A stretch of 64,000 nucleotides of DNA from Aquimarina sp. MAR_2010_214. Its GTDB lineage: Bacteria > Bacteroidota > Bacteroidia > Flavobacteriales > Flavobacteriaceae. Below the pieces are notes generated by a model. The model was not told the DNA's origin, did not search any database, and saw nothing but the letters and a program-made list of their open reading frames with translations. Each line of letters starts with the position of its first letter. Position 1 is the stretch's first letter. The DNA lies in the NCBI RefSeq assembly GCF_002846555.1, contig NZ_PJMS01000001.1, positions 3,782,001-3,846,000 on the forward strand. The letters run 5' to 3'. Shown piece after piece: positions 9,828-19,045 of the stretch. The position numbers and the translations under genes are program-made.

Positions 9828-11138
9828 ATGGCAAATATCATTAAAAAGCAACAACATATTCTCGAAAAGATGAATATTCAAAGCTTGAATCCTATGCAGG
9901 AAGACGCGCTTGTAGCCATTAAAGAAACTACCAATACAATTATACTTTCTCCTACCGGAACAGGAAAAACGCTGGCATTTTTATTACCTATTATTGCTAA
10001 TTTAGATCCTGAAAGTACAGAGATACAAGCTTTAGTTTTAGTACCATCAAGAGAATTAGCTATTCAAATAGAACAAGTGGTTAGAGAAATGGGGTCAGGA
10101 TATAAAGTAAATGCTGTATATGGTGGTCGCTCTATTTCTAAAGATAAAATAGAACTGAAGCATACTCCGGCAATTCTTATTGGTACACCAGGTAGAATAG
10201 TAGATCATTTCAGTAGAGAACGTTTTTCTAAAGAAAGCATAAAAACATTGGTGCTGGATGAATTTGACAAATCATTAGAAGTTGGTTTTGAATATGAAAT
10301 GAGAGGCATTATAAATGAACTGCCAGGAATAAATAGAAGAATATTAACCTCTGCAACACAAGAAATAGACATTCCTGATTTTGTCAAATTAGAAAACCCA
10401 ACTATTATTGATTACTTGGGAGATGGTGTTTCTAATTTAACAATAAAAACGATAGTATCTCCTTCAAAAAACAAGCTAGATACTCTTGTTTCACTATTAC
10501 ACCAATTAGGTAATCAACCCGGAATTATATTTTGTAATCTAAAAGATACTATAAGCAAAGTGAGTGACTTCCTGGATAAAAATAATATTAGTCATGGTTG
10601 TTTTTATGGAGGAATGGAGCAGAAAGATAGAGAACGTTCTTTAATCAAATTTAGAAACGGAACTCATCAGATTATTATTGCCACCGATTTGGCAGCCAGA
10701 GGAATCGATATCCCAGAGATAAAATACATTGTTCATTATCAACTTCCATTAAAAGTAGAAGAATTTACACATCGAAATGGTAGAACAGCCAGAGTAAATG
10801 CTAAAGGAACCGCTTATGTATTGAAATGGGAAAAGGAAAACTTACCAGATTTTATTGAAAATGCCGAAATAGAAACGATTAGTAAACACTCTATACGAGA
10901 ACCTCAATATTGGCAAACTTTATTTATTTCTGGAGGTAGAAAGGATAAAATCTCTAAGGGAGATATTGCCGGATTATTTTTTAAACAAGGTAAAATTAAT
11001 AAGGATCAATTAGGAGTTATAGAGTTAAAACAAGATTGCACGTTTGTTGCTGTACCTGTTTCTATAGCAGATGAACTAGTTGCAACACTAAATAATAGTA
11101 GATTAAAGAAGAAAAAAATAAGAGTAACTAGTATCTAG
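9828..11138 (+). CDS. DEAD-box-like RNA helicase with DEFD motif II
   Basis: This 436-residue SF2 helicase has motif I SPTGTGKT (41-48), VPSREL, motif III SATQ, motif V ATDLAARGID and motif VI HRNGRTARV. Motif II reads DEFD (144-147), which keeps the two catalytic acids but replaces Ala. The last 75 residues resemble a small DbpA-type RNA-binding domain (GDIAGLFFKQGKI, VAVPVS). If so, it may bind 23S rRNA as DbpA does; this is inference. Probably co-transcribed with the helicase 5 bp upstream. Confidence 0.92.
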   Translation: MANIIKKQQHILEKMNIQSLNPMQEDALVAIKETTNTIILSPTGTGKTLAFLLPIIANLDPESTEIQALVLVPSRELAIQIEQVVREMGSGYKVNAVYGGRSISKDKIELKHTPAILIGTPGRIVDHFSRERFSKESIKTLVLDEFDKSLEVGFEYEMRGIINELPGINRRILTSATQEIDIPDFVKLENPTIIDYLGDGVSNLTIKTIVSPSKNKLDTLVSLLHQLGNQPGIIFCNLKDTISKVSDFLDKNNISHGCFYGGMEQKDRERSLIKFRNGTHQIIIATDLAARGIDIPEIKYIVHYQLPLKVEEFTHRNGRTARVNAKGTAYVLKWEKENLPDFIENAEIETISKHSIREPQYWQTLFISGGRKDKISKGDIAGLFFKQGKINKDQLGVIELKQDCTFVAVPVSIADELVATLNNSRLKKKKIRVTSI

Positions 11139-11162
11139 AAAGAAATACAGTTTCATTGCTTG

Positions 11163-11170
11163 TATATTTG
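11163..11170 (+). promoter_or_regulatory. Candidate -7 box upstream of the cold-shock gene
   Basis: TATATTTG fits TAnnTTTG and lies 53 bases upstream of the cold-shock ATG. That would give a leader of about 45 bases. No convincing -33 element is seen. Confidence 0.4.
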
Positions 11171-11223
11171 TGGCATCATATTTGAAGTGCATAAAGTAAT
11201 TATTAAAATTAAATTATATTACA

Positions 11224-11415
11224 ATGAGTACAGGAACAGTAAAATTCTTCAACGATGCCAAAGGTTTCGGATTTATTAAAGAAGATAGTTCAGACAAAGA
11301 GCATTTTGTTCACATTTCAGGATTAATCGATGAAATTCGTGAGGGTGATGAAGTTGAATTTGACCTTAAAGAAGGTAACAAAGGATTGAATGCAGTAAAC
11401 GTAAAAGTTATCTAA
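11224..11415 (+). CDS. Cold-shock domain protein (CspA family)
   Basis: The 63-residue protein is a single cold-shock OB domain. It carries the RNP1-type motif KGFGFI (14-19) and RNP2-type FVHIS (28-32). It begins MSTGTVKFFND, typical for Bacteroidetes Csp. These proteins bind single-stranded RNA or DNA and melt RNA structure. It follows two DEAD-box helicases, fitting an RNA-chaperone locus. A strong terminator follows at 11441. Confidence 0.97.
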   Translation: MSTGTVKFFNDAKGFGFIKEDSSDKEHFVHISGLIDEIREGDEVEFDLKEGNKGLNAVNVKVI

Positions 11416-11440
11416 ACATATACGCTTAAATTTTGTATCA

Positions 11441-11473
11441 AGAGGCCCATCATTATTGATGGGCCTCTTTCTT
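11441..11473 (+). terminator. Rho-independent terminator after the cold-shock gene
   Basis: An 11-bp perfect stem, AGAGGCCCATC / GATGGGCCTCT, with a 6-base loop is followed by a T-rich run (TTTCTTT). It sits 25 bases after the cold-shock stop codon. Confidence 0.93.
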
Positions 11474-11583
11474 TATAATACGCTGAAAGAACATTTCTTA
11501 CAAAGTTTATTATTTTTTAAGACAAAATCCTTTCAAAACTCCTGAAAGGCATTAATTTTACAGGCCTAAAAAAATGGAAAGTT

Positions 11584-13137
11584 ATGTCTGAGATGACTAC
11601 AGAGTCAGAAGAAAGAAAAACCGGTAAAGAATTATACAGTTACCAAAAAGGAGCAATCAATAAGATTTTTAAAAGTTTTGAAGACGCTCCCGAAGATTAT
11701 CATCTGTTATATCAACTACCAACGGGTGGTGGTAAGACCGTGATTTTTTCTGAAATAGTAAGACAATACCTTAAACATCATAACAAAAAAGTGTTAGTGA
11801 TGACACATCGTATAGAACTATGTAAGCAAACATCTAAAATGCTTACCGGGTTTGGGGTAGTTAATAAAGTAGTTGATAGCAAAGCAAATCTTGATGACCA
11901 AGAGGAGTATAGTTGTTTTGTGGCTATGGTAGAAACTTTAAATAATAGATTAAATGAAGATAAGCTTGATATCTCAGACATTGGTTTAGTCATTATTGAT
12001 GAAGCACATTATAATTCTTTTACCAAATTATTTAAGTTTTTTGAAAAATCGTTTATTTTAGGAGTTACGGCTACACCATTGAGTTCGAATATGAAATTGC
12101 CGATGAAGGATAACTATAATGAATTGATTGTTGGCGAAACGATAGAATCCTTAATCGAAAATGAATTTCTTGCCCGAGCAGAAGTCTTTGCTTATAATAT
12201 GGGATTGACATCTTTGGAAGTTGGATCCAACGGTGATTATACAGTAAAATCATCAGAAGACCTGTATACAAATCAAGATATGCTGGGTAAATTACTAGAT
12301 GCATATAAAAAACATTCTTTGGGTAAGAAAACGCTAATTTTTAATAATGGAATTAATACTTCATTACATGTTTTTGATACATTTAGAGCTGCAGGGTTTC
12401 CTATTGCACACTTAGATAATACGGCCACAAAAAAACAGAGAAGTCAAATCCTAAAATGGTTTAAAGAAACACCTAATGCTATTTTAACATCGGTAAGTAT
12501 CTTGACTACAGGATTTGATGAACCTACAGTAGATACTATAATCCTAAATAGAGCTACCAAATCTTTGACTTTATATTATCAAATGATTGGTCGTGGTTCT
12601 CGTATTCTTAAAAACAAATCTAAGTTTTCTGTAATTGATTTAGGAAATAACCTCTATCGTTTTGGACCCTGGGGAGCAGATTTGGATTGGCAAAAAATAT
12701 TTAATTCACCAAATTATTATATGGATAAACTCCTTAATGATGAGGAGATTGAAGGTAAGTTCAGACATGAGATGCCAGCAGAATTAAGAGCAGAGTTTGC
12801 TAATTCTGAAGAAGTATATTTTGATATCAAAGAAACGTATATACAATCTGTAAAGAATGGCCAATCATCTAAGGTTGTATTAGAACAATCTATAGCGCAG
12901 CATGCCAAAATATGTATTGAAAATAGTGAAGATATTTATGATGCATTAGCATTAGCCAAAATGCTGGGAGAGGATACTAATTATAGAATTCAAGCCTATG
13001 CTAAATGTATAAGCAAGAGTACTCATAATTTTTTAACCTGGTTGAAAGATGATTATCGAAAGAAATTAAATACGTATCTACGTGATAATTTTGATACTTT
13101 GTTTGAAGAAATTCATGGTAGACCACCAGAAGATTAG
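11584..13137 (+). CDS. DEAD/DEAH-box SF2 helicase (ResIII/SSL2-like)
   Basis: The 517-residue protein has a ResIII-type ATPase: motif I LPTGGGKT (45-52), DEAH in LVIIDEAHYN, GVTATP, and a helicase C domain with motif VI QMIGRGSRI. A C-terminal region of about 150 residues has no motif that I recognise. The family acts on DNA or RNA; stand-alone forms are common in Bacteroidetes with no assigned role. It stands alone after the cold-shock terminator and runs convergent with rlmF, with only three bases between stops. Confidence 0.9.
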   Translation: MSEMTTESEERKTGKELYSYQKGAINKIFKSFEDAPEDYHLLYQLPTGGGKTVIFSEIVRQYLKHHNKKVLVMTHRIELCKQTSKMLTGFGVVNKVVDSKANLDDQEEYSCFVAMVETLNNRLNEDKLDISDIGLVIIDEAHYNSFTKLFKFFEKSFILGVTATPLSSNMKLPMKDNYNELIVGETIESLIENEFLARAEVFAYNMGLTSLEVGSNGDYTVKSSEDLYTNQDMLGKLLDAYKKHSLGKKTLIFNNGINTSLHVFDTFRAAGFPIAHLDNTATKKQRSQILKWFKETPNAILTSVSILTTGFDEPTVDTIILNRATKSLTLYYQMIGRGSRILKNKSKFSVIDLGNNLYRFGPWGADLDWQKIFNSPNYYMDKLLNDEEIEGKFRHEMPAELRAEFANSEEVYFDIKETYIQSVKNGQSSKVVLEQSIAQHAKICIENSEDIYDALALAKMLGEDTNYRIQAYAKCISKSTHNFLTWLKDDYRKKLNTYLRDNFDTLFEEIHGRPPED

Positions 13138-13140
13138 TGT

Positions 13141-13995
13141 CTAAAATTTCCAAGTTATAAAGCGGCTTTTTTTATTACCCTGTTCCATAGTAATGGTAGT
13201 ATGCGTTGCCTTCATTTTATTTAATTGTTTCTCTAATTTTGGAAGGTTTTCTTTTTTAGAAACAAGACTTGTAAAAAAACCTACTTGTTTAGCAAAAGGA
13301 ACGCTTTGTTTTATCATTCGTTTTAGGAATAGCGCTTCACCGCCATTACACCAAAGCTCATTGGCTTGACCTCCAAAATTAAGTTCGATATGTTCTGAAA
13401 TTCCTAAATTCTTTAGCTTCTTTAGTGTTCCTTTAGAAGCTTCTTCTTGTGAGGCATGAAATGGAGGATTACACATCGTAAAATCAAAGTACTCTTCATC
13501 TTTTATAATCCCTTCGAATATATTGGCATTGTTAGTCTGATGTCTTATTTCAATGGCATCACTCAAATGTTTATTTATTTTAATATTGTTTTTTGCAGAT
13601 ACCACCGCTTTTTTTTCAATATCTGATCCAACCATACGCCAATCATATACTTGTGACCCTAAAATAGGGTAAATACAATTAGCACCCATACCAATATCTA
13701 AACCTTTTATTTTGGTAGTAACTCCTTCTTTTAATAACACATCAGCCAAATGATGTATATAATCTACTCTCCCGGGGATAGGAGGACAGAGATAGCCTTC
13801 AGGTATATTCCAATCCTTTAATCCATAATGATGCTTTAAAATAGCTTTATTCAACTCCAAAACTGCTTTTTGGTTAGAGAAATCTATTGTACTCTTTCCA
13901 TATGCATTGATAAAGACAAAAGTTTCTAATACTTCATGTGTATTTATTAATGCCGTAAAATCATATGGTCTATTATGAATATTATTGAGATGCAC
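13141..13995 (-). CDS. rlmF: 23S rRNA (adenine(1618)-N6)-methyltransferase
   Basis: This 284-residue Rossmann methyltransferase has motif I as GLDIGMGANCIYP (98-110) and the N6-adenine catalytic motif NPPF (176-179) within MCNPPFHAS. The N-terminus (HNRPYDFTAL) and the position of the motifs match RlmF, which methylates A1618 of 23S rRNA with SAM as donor. It is 18 bp downstream of the Crp/Fnr regulator on the same strand, so the two may share a transcript. Length is normal for the family. Confidence 0.93.
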   Translation of the reverse strand: MHLNNIHNRPYDFTALINTHEVLETFVFINAYGKSTIDFSNQKAVLELNKAILKHHYGLKDWNIPEGYLCPPIPGRVDYIHHLADVLLKEGVTTKIKGLDIGMGANCIYPILGSQVYDWRMVGSDIEKKAVVSAKNNIKINKHLSDAIEIRHQTNNANIFEGIIKDEEYFDFTMCNPPFHASQEEASKGTLKKLKNLGISEHIELNFGGQANELWCNGGEALFLKRMIKQSVPFAKQVGFFTSLVSKKENLPKLEKQLNKMKATHTTITMEQGNKKSRFITWKF

Positions 13996-14013
13996 GCTTA
14001 CTTAATTTATGTG

Positions 14014-14580
14014 TTATTTTTTATCATTTAATTTCATCAATACCCTGTTTAAACTTCTTAACGTAATTCCCATATAATTAGCGATGTCTTTTTTTGAAAT
14101 TACCTCGGTAAACTCAGGAAAATCCTTTTTAAGCTTTAAAATATTATCTTCTATGGTATATGATTGTTGGTAAGAATGTCTTGGAGCTTTATAAGCTATT
14201 TTAACTGCCATGGATTTCATTACCAATCTATTAAATCTTTTGTCTTGCTCTAACAAGTAATTGAAATTAGCATATGAAATTTTATAAACCTCTAGTCTTG
14301 TAATAGCTTCAATACTACAAAAGCTTAATTTACCAGTAAAGACTTCTAATTCTCCGAATTTCATTCCTTTGCCCAAGAACTCCTGAATAAAATCTTTTCC
14401 ATTTTCATCAGACAAATAACACTTTGTGATGCCTTCTTTAATAATAAAAACAGAAGTGTATCTTTTGTCTTGTTCTATTATTTTTTGTTGCGGTAGAAAT
14501 CTTTCTTCAATAAAATAGTTAATATCCAACCGACAAAGAATATCAATATAATCTAATAATTCCTGATCGGTTCTTACCAT
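14014..14580 (-). CDS. Crp/Fnr-family transcriptional regulator
   Basis: The 188-residue protein has an N-terminal cyclic-nucleotide-binding-like beta-roll (about 20-110; VFIIKEGITKCYL, GELEVFTG). A short helix-turn-helix follows near the C-terminus (SKKDIANYMGITLRSLNRVL). The effector-binding Arg of Crp is not evident, as in many Bacteroidetes members. It is divergent from an HD hydrolase and MFS operon, with a palindrome (14594-14605) next to its own start, so self- and neighbour control is likely. Confidence 0.92.
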   Translation of the reverse strand: MVRTDQELLDYIDILCRLDINYFIEERFLPQQKIIEQDKRYTSVFIIKEGITKCYLSDENGKDFIQEFLGKGMKFGELEVFTGKLSFCSIEAITRLEVYKISYANFNYLLEQDKRFNRLVMKSMAVKIAYKAPRHSYQQSYTIEDNILKLKKDFPEFTEVISKKDIANYMGITLRSLNRVLMKLNDKK

Positions 14581-14593
14581 TTTTCTTGTGTTC

Positions 14594-14605
14594 GGACATT
14601 TGTCC
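14594..14605. promoter_or_regulatory. Candidate operator palindrome GGACA-TT-TGTCC
   Basis: The 12-bp element GGACATTTGTCC has perfect 5-bp arms around TT. It lies 14 bases before the regulator's start codon, in the gap shared with the divergent HD/MFS operon. Crp/Fnr proteins bind symmetric sites of this form, so it is a reasonable operator; binding is inferred. Confidence 0.45.
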
Positions 14606-14673
14606 TTTTTATTTAATTCTACAAACTATTTCTTTGAACTCAGTAAAATTATAGAATAAAAAGGGATTAAATA

Positions 14674-15261
14674 TTGCAAATGGAAAGATTATTAAAGCAG
14701 GTAGAGTTTATTAAAGAAATCGATAAAATTAAATACATACGGCGTCAAACTAAATTATTTAATAGCAATAGACGAGAAAATGATGCAGAGCATAGTTGGC
14801 ATTTGGCTATGATGGCACTTGTTTTGGCAGAACATTCTAATGCATCTATTGATATTCTTAAAGTTTTAAAAATGGTATTGATTCATGATATTGTTGAAAT
14901 AGATACAGGAGATATTTTTATTTATGATACTGTAAAAAACCATGTAAATACCGAAGAAGAGCTAAAATCAGCTAAGCGAATATTTGGAATACTCCCAAAG
15001 GAACAATCAAACGAACTAATAGAAATTTGGTTAGAGTTTGAAGAAGGAAAAACTAATGAGGCAAAATTTGCCAAAGCATTGGATAGATTTGAGCCCACTC
15101 TTCAAAATCACTCTAATAATGGAGGGACATGGCATGATTTTGATGTTGAATATCAAAAAGTACACGAAAAAACAAAGACTATAAATAAAGGATCTAATAG
15201 CTTGTGGCAGTATTCTGAAACATTAATTAACACATATTACAAAGTAGTATTAAATGATTAA
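14674..15261 (+). CDS. HD-domain hydrolase (YfbR/HD_3-like)
   Basis: The 195-residue protein is one HD domain. The metal ligands are visible as His in DAEHSWHLA, the HD pair in LIHDIVEIDTGD, and a later Asp in ALDRFEP. The pattern fits 5'-deoxynucleotidase-like HD_3 proteins, which dephosphorylate nucleoside monophosphates; the substrate here is unproven. It overlaps the MFS gene by 8 bp, so they are co-translated. Confidence 0.9.
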   Translation: MQMERLLKQVEFIKEIDKIKYIRRQTKLFNSNRRENDAEHSWHLAMMALVLAEHSNASIDILKVLKMVLIHDIVEIDTGDIFIYDTVKNHVNTEEELKSAKRIFGILPKEQSNELIEIWLEFEEGKTNEAKFAKALDRFEPTLQNHSNNGGTWHDFDVEYQKVHEKTKTINKGSNSLWQYSETLINTYYKVVLND

Positions 15262-16420
15262 TCAGAAGCATTCTATCTATACAATTAATTTTGCATTGAT
15301 TTGTTTGAGTTCTCTATTCTTTTCAGCAAGTTATAATATGTTAATCCCAGAATTACCTGCATATTTAAGTAATCTTGGCGGGGCAGAATATAAGGGGTTA
15401 ATTATTTCTTTATTCACCCTTACAGCGGGTTTCTCAAGGCCTTTTAGCGGTAAAATTACAGATACAGTAGGGCGCAAGCCAGTAATGATTATTGGTATAA
15501 TTGTATGTATAGTATGTGGTTTATTATACCCTGTGTTAACTACTATTTCTGGTTTTCTCTTTTTAAGACTATTACATGGTTTCTCTACAGGTTTCAGTCC
15601 GACAGCAATTTCTGCATATATTGCAGATATTGTGCCCAAAGAACGTTGGGGAGAAGCATTTGGTATACAAGGTTTATGTTTTGGTACTGGTTTGGCCCTA
15701 GGGCCTGCTCTAGGTAGTTTTATCAAAATGTATTATTCTTTTGATGTACTATTCTATAGTTCTTCATTAATTGCTTTTATATCTGTAGCCTTACTTATTA
15801 ATACAAAAGAAACTCTTAAAAACCCTCAGCACTTTAATCAATCTATTCTTAAGATTTCTAAAAATGATATCATTGCCATAGAGGTTTTACCATCAGCAAT
15901 TGTAACTTTTTTGTGCTATATCGCTTTTGGAGTTATTTTAACCTTAATTCCAGATTGGAGTGATCATTTGGGAATCATTAATAAAGGAACATTTTTTATA
16001 GTTTTTACGATTGCTTCTTTATGTATTCGATTTATGACTAGAAGATTATCAGATAATTACGGTCGGAAAATTATTATTATTATAAGCCTTATCATTTTGT
16101 TTTTGGCACTCATCCTCATCGGTTTCCTGGATACGGCTAATGGATTGTTTATTGCAGCTGTTTTCTATGGTTTAGCAATGGGAGTACTATCTCCTACATT
16201 AAACGCCTGGACTGTAGATATGAGCGATCCAAATCAAAGAGGGAAAGCAATGGCTACTATGTACATTGCACTAGAAGCTGGCATTGGTTTGGGAGCTTTC
16301 TTTTCTGGGTGGTATTATCAAGATGTAATTTCTAAAATCCCATTGATTATGTATACGTGTGCATTTATGGTTTTTATAGCATTTATGTATATGATATATA
16401 AACTTAGAGAGAAATCGTAA
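15254..16420 (+). CDS. MFS transporter
   Basis: This 388-residue protein has twelve hydrophobic segments and the MFS loop motif GKITDTVGRKP between helices 2 and 3, with a second copy (RRLSDNYGRK) in the C-half. It resembles drug/metabolite efflux members. It is coupled to the HD hydrolase by an 8-bp overlap and lies opposite a Crp/Fnr regulator, which suggests regulated export. It runs convergent with the LytTR gene at 16425, 4 bp away, with no terminator between. Confidence 0.9.
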   Translation: MINQKHSIYTINFALICLSSLFFSASYNMLIPELPAYLSNLGGAEYKGLIISLFTLTAGFSRPFSGKITDTVGRKPVMIIGIIVCIVCGLLYPVLTTISGFLFLRLLHGFSTGFSPTAISAYIADIVPKERWGEAFGIQGLCFGTGLALGPALGSFIKMYYSFDVLFYSSSLIAFISVALLINTKETLKNPQHFNQSILKISKNDIIAIEVLPSAIVTFLCYIAFGVILTLIPDWSDHLGIINKGTFFIVFTIASLCIRFMTRRLSDNYGRKIIIIISLIILFLALILIGFLDTANGLFIAAVFYGLAMGVLSPTLNAWTVDMSDPNQRGKAMATMYIALEAGIGLGAFFSGWYYQDVISKIPLIMYTCAFMVFIAFMYMIYKLREKS

Positions 16421-16424
16421 AGTA

Positions 16425-17123
16425 CTAAAGCCATTTTGCTTTTATATCTTTATATTTCGTTCTTCCGATGGGAATAAGCTCTCCATTCTTTAATTCTGCA
16501 ATATACTTACTACCTGATTTCACAATAATTTCTTTTATCTCAGATATTTTTACCAGATATGATTTATGAATACGTTCAAAAGTTTCTGGTAGTAATTGTT
16601 CTAGTTTTTCGAGAGATTTATCATGTAATTCTTTTTTTTCATTAGTAAGAAATAGTTCTGTATAAGCGCCTGCACCTTTTATAAAAAGTATATCCTCAAT
16701 CGAGATCAGTTGTATTCTACCTTTTTTCTTAACGGCTAATAGTTTGATCTTATGAGTTTCTGTTTTTTCTTTAGACAACACTCTGTTAAAGGCTTGCTCT
16801 AATCTATCCTTACTAAAAGGCTTAGGGACAAAGTCTAACACTCCGTACTCAAAAGCGGATATTGCTTGTTCGCTATTTGCAGAAATGATGACAGTATGAA
16901 ATGATTCTGAGACCGCTGTACCGAGGATATCGAAACCACTTTCCCCATTAAGATTTAGATCTAGAAGTACGATATCCAATGAATTATTTTTAATAAATTC
17001 TAGTGCTTCCGGTAATGCCTCTACGCGATGTAATGAATGTAATGTATTTGTAAAGAATTCTCTGGTCATTCTTTCAATTCTCTTAGCAATTCTGGCTTCA
17101 TCTTCAACTATTAAGATATTCAT
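16425..17123 (-). CDS. LytTR-family response regulator
   Basis: The 232-residue protein has a receiver domain with phospho-acceptor Asp55 (LLDLNLNG) and Lys in FVPKPFSKDRL, then a LytTR domain (about 130-232; FIKGAGAYTELFL, RIHKSYLVKI, PIGRTKYK). It is 4 bp downstream of the 7TM histidine kinase gene. It differs from the other three LytTR regulators in this window in having the EDEAR rather than DDE start. It may control the divergent TonB-type receptor at 19046. Confidence 0.94.
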   Translation of the reverse strand: MNILIVEDEARIAKRIERMTREFFTNTLHSLHRVEALPEALEFIKNNSLDIVLLDLNLNGESGFDILGTAVSESFHTVIISANSEQAISAFEYGVLDFVPKPFSKDRLEQAFNRVLSKEKTETHKIKLLAVKKKGRIQLISIEDILFIKGAGAYTELFLTNEKKELHDKSLEKLEQLLPETFERIHKSYLVKISEIKEIIVKSGSKYIAELKNGELIPIGRTKYKDIKAKWL

Positions 17124-17127
17124 AAGG

Positions 17128-18807
17128 CTAGTTATCTATTTTTATACTGTTTTTCCAACCATTTGGAGTAGCTTCTGAAGAAAAATTCCATTTAGAAGCA
17201 TAGCTTTCAGTTAGTCTTGCCTTTATATATTTAATTCCTGTGCCTTCTATTATCTTTTTTTCTAGATCTCTCACTTTGGCAATTGTTAAAAATGTATAGG
17301 TTTTATAAGTATCACCGGTTTCAAAAATTAATTTGAATGTTATGCTATTGTTGTCATTAGGAAGACCATGGGTTATTCCATTTTCTAATAAGGTATGCAG
17401 TATTGCCGGAGGGATTTTTTGATTAGGATCTATATTTTCTTCTTCCCAATGATATTTTATTTCTTTTCGATATTCCATAATATTAAGATGCGTACGGCAT
17501 AATTCTATTTCCTGACCAATAGGAATTAAGGTGTGATTATCTATTTGGTTAAAAAGTTTAAATTCTTGAGCCAGTGCTTCTATAAAAGCAACGCCTTTTT
17601 GTGGAGACTCTTCGACCCAATCTATCAATGAAGTTAGGGTATTCATCAAAAAATGAGGTTGAATATTCTTTTTAAGTAATTCTAGTCGAAGACGGGTAGA
17701 CTGTACCAAAGATTCTTCATAAGCAAGTCGTTGCTCTTTTGTTCTCACAGAGAGGATATAAAACATGCCTAGAAGGATAATACCAAAACCTGCAAAAAGG
17801 CTGATGTCGTAATAAGTTATAGCATTTATAAGAGCACAGGATAATAATGCTAATAGTACTATAATAGCTCCTTTGGTTTTTTTATAAACCCCAAAAAGAA
17901 TAATCCCAAAAGAAAAAATCCACATGGTTATTGCCATATTATAGGCAGTAAAATCATAACTATAATGATTGATTAAAAAAACAAATACTAATACTCCTAT
18001 ATATGTTATTAGTATAGCTTTCCTTTTAGGAAAAGGAAATTGCAATGAAAAATATAAAGGAACCAAAATGGCGATACAAAATGTTAACCCTCCTATAATC
18101 TCTAGTCTAATATGATGCTGGCTATAATGAATAGGGACATAAAATTTAACGTACTCCATCATAATCAGAGCAAAAAACAAAAAACAACTAGTACTAAAGA
18201 TTAAGATAGGATATCCTTTTTTTTCACTTAGAAAAAGGAAAAAGAAGTAAAGAGAAGCAATCAGGAAAGCACCAGCAAAAATATGCATAAATGCTGTGTT
18301 AATAAGTTGTGATCGTACCAAATGATCATAATCATCAACATGTATATAAAGTTTTCTCCAGTGATTGGGAAAATAATATAAGCTAGTTTTTAATGCTAAT
18401 ACATGTGATCCTTTTGTTGCTAGAGTATCGGGGATATTAAAAGTGGCCCACAATTCACCAGACGGTTCATGAGTAGCTTCTTGCCCTGGATTTCCATTTT
18501 CACCAATGAGTACGCCATCCCAGAAGACATCATATTCTCCAAAAGTATTTATAAAAACTCCATACCGTTGAAATAATTCGGGGGCTTTTGTGATTTCAAC
18601 TTCGGTTCTTGACCAAAAGACTTCTCCTCCTGTTACGTTTACCTGATTTTTCCAATGTTGATGATCCCAATCTTTAGTTGCCCATTGTGATTGATCACCG
18701 TGCATATATACAGAATCATGTGTCTTGTAATACCTAGACCTGGAACAAGAACTCACTAGTATAACAGTGATTAAAATAAGAAAGCGATATAATAATCTAA
18801 AATTCAT
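17128..18807 (-). CDS. 7TM sensor histidine kinase with extracellular jelly-roll domain
   Basis: The 559-residue protein starts with a hydrophobic segment ending in VSSCSR, which looks like a lipobox but may just be the first membrane helix. An extracytoplasmic domain of about 130 residues (jelly-roll, 7TMR-DISM-like; FGEYDVFWDGVLIGENG) is followed by seven hydrophobic segments (about 165-360), a coiled linker, and a His_kinase core with His385 (NIQPHFLMNTL). The HATPase N-box reads LLENGITHG. Such kinases sense extracellular ligands, often sugars. The operon partner is the LytTR regulator downstream. Confidence 0.9.
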   Translation of the reverse strand: MNFRLLYRFLILITVILVSSCSRSRYYKTHDSVYMHGDQSQWATKDWDHQHWKNQVNVTGGEVFWSRTEVEITKAPELFQRYGVFINTFGEYDVFWDGVLIGENGNPGQEATHEPSGELWATFNIPDTLATKGSHVLALKTSLYYFPNHWRKLYIHVDDYDHLVRSQLINTAFMHIFAGAFLIASLYFFFLFLSEKKGYPILIFSTSCFLFFALIMMEYVKFYVPIHYSQHHIRLEIIGGLTFCIAILVPLYFSLQFPFPKRKAILITYIGVLVFVFLINHYSYDFTAYNMAITMWIFSFGIILFGVYKKTKGAIIVLLALLSCALINAITYYDISLFAGFGIILLGMFYILSVRTKEQRLAYEESLVQSTRLRLELLKKNIQPHFLMNTLTSLIDWVEESPQKGVAFIEALAQEFKLFNQIDNHTLIPIGQEIELCRTHLNIMEYRKEIKYHWEEENIDPNQKIPPAILHTLLENGITHGLPNDNNSITFKLIFETGDTYKTYTFLTIAKVRDLEKKIIEGTGIKYIKARLTESYASKWNFSSEATPNGWKNSIKIDN

Positions 18808-19045
18808 GCATCATTAAATAGTATGAAGTAAAATTAACTTAAAAACAGGACTTCTTAGAGTCGTTCACTCATATATAGAGCAGTTGGTGAAAAATACCTT
18901 GAAAAGATACTGACTAAAACCGAGTTTTACTCTCATCAATTAAAAATCGACAGTATGTGATATGCCATAATCTATTAGATTATAATGAAAATCTAAATGA
19001 AAAATGGCAATTCCATCTGATAACTAAAAACAAGTAAATATACAG

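Noticed and set aside
15331..15726. 131-codon minus-strand frame inside the MFS gene
   Set aside because: It is fully antisense to a well-supported transporter and has the composition of a shadow frame.
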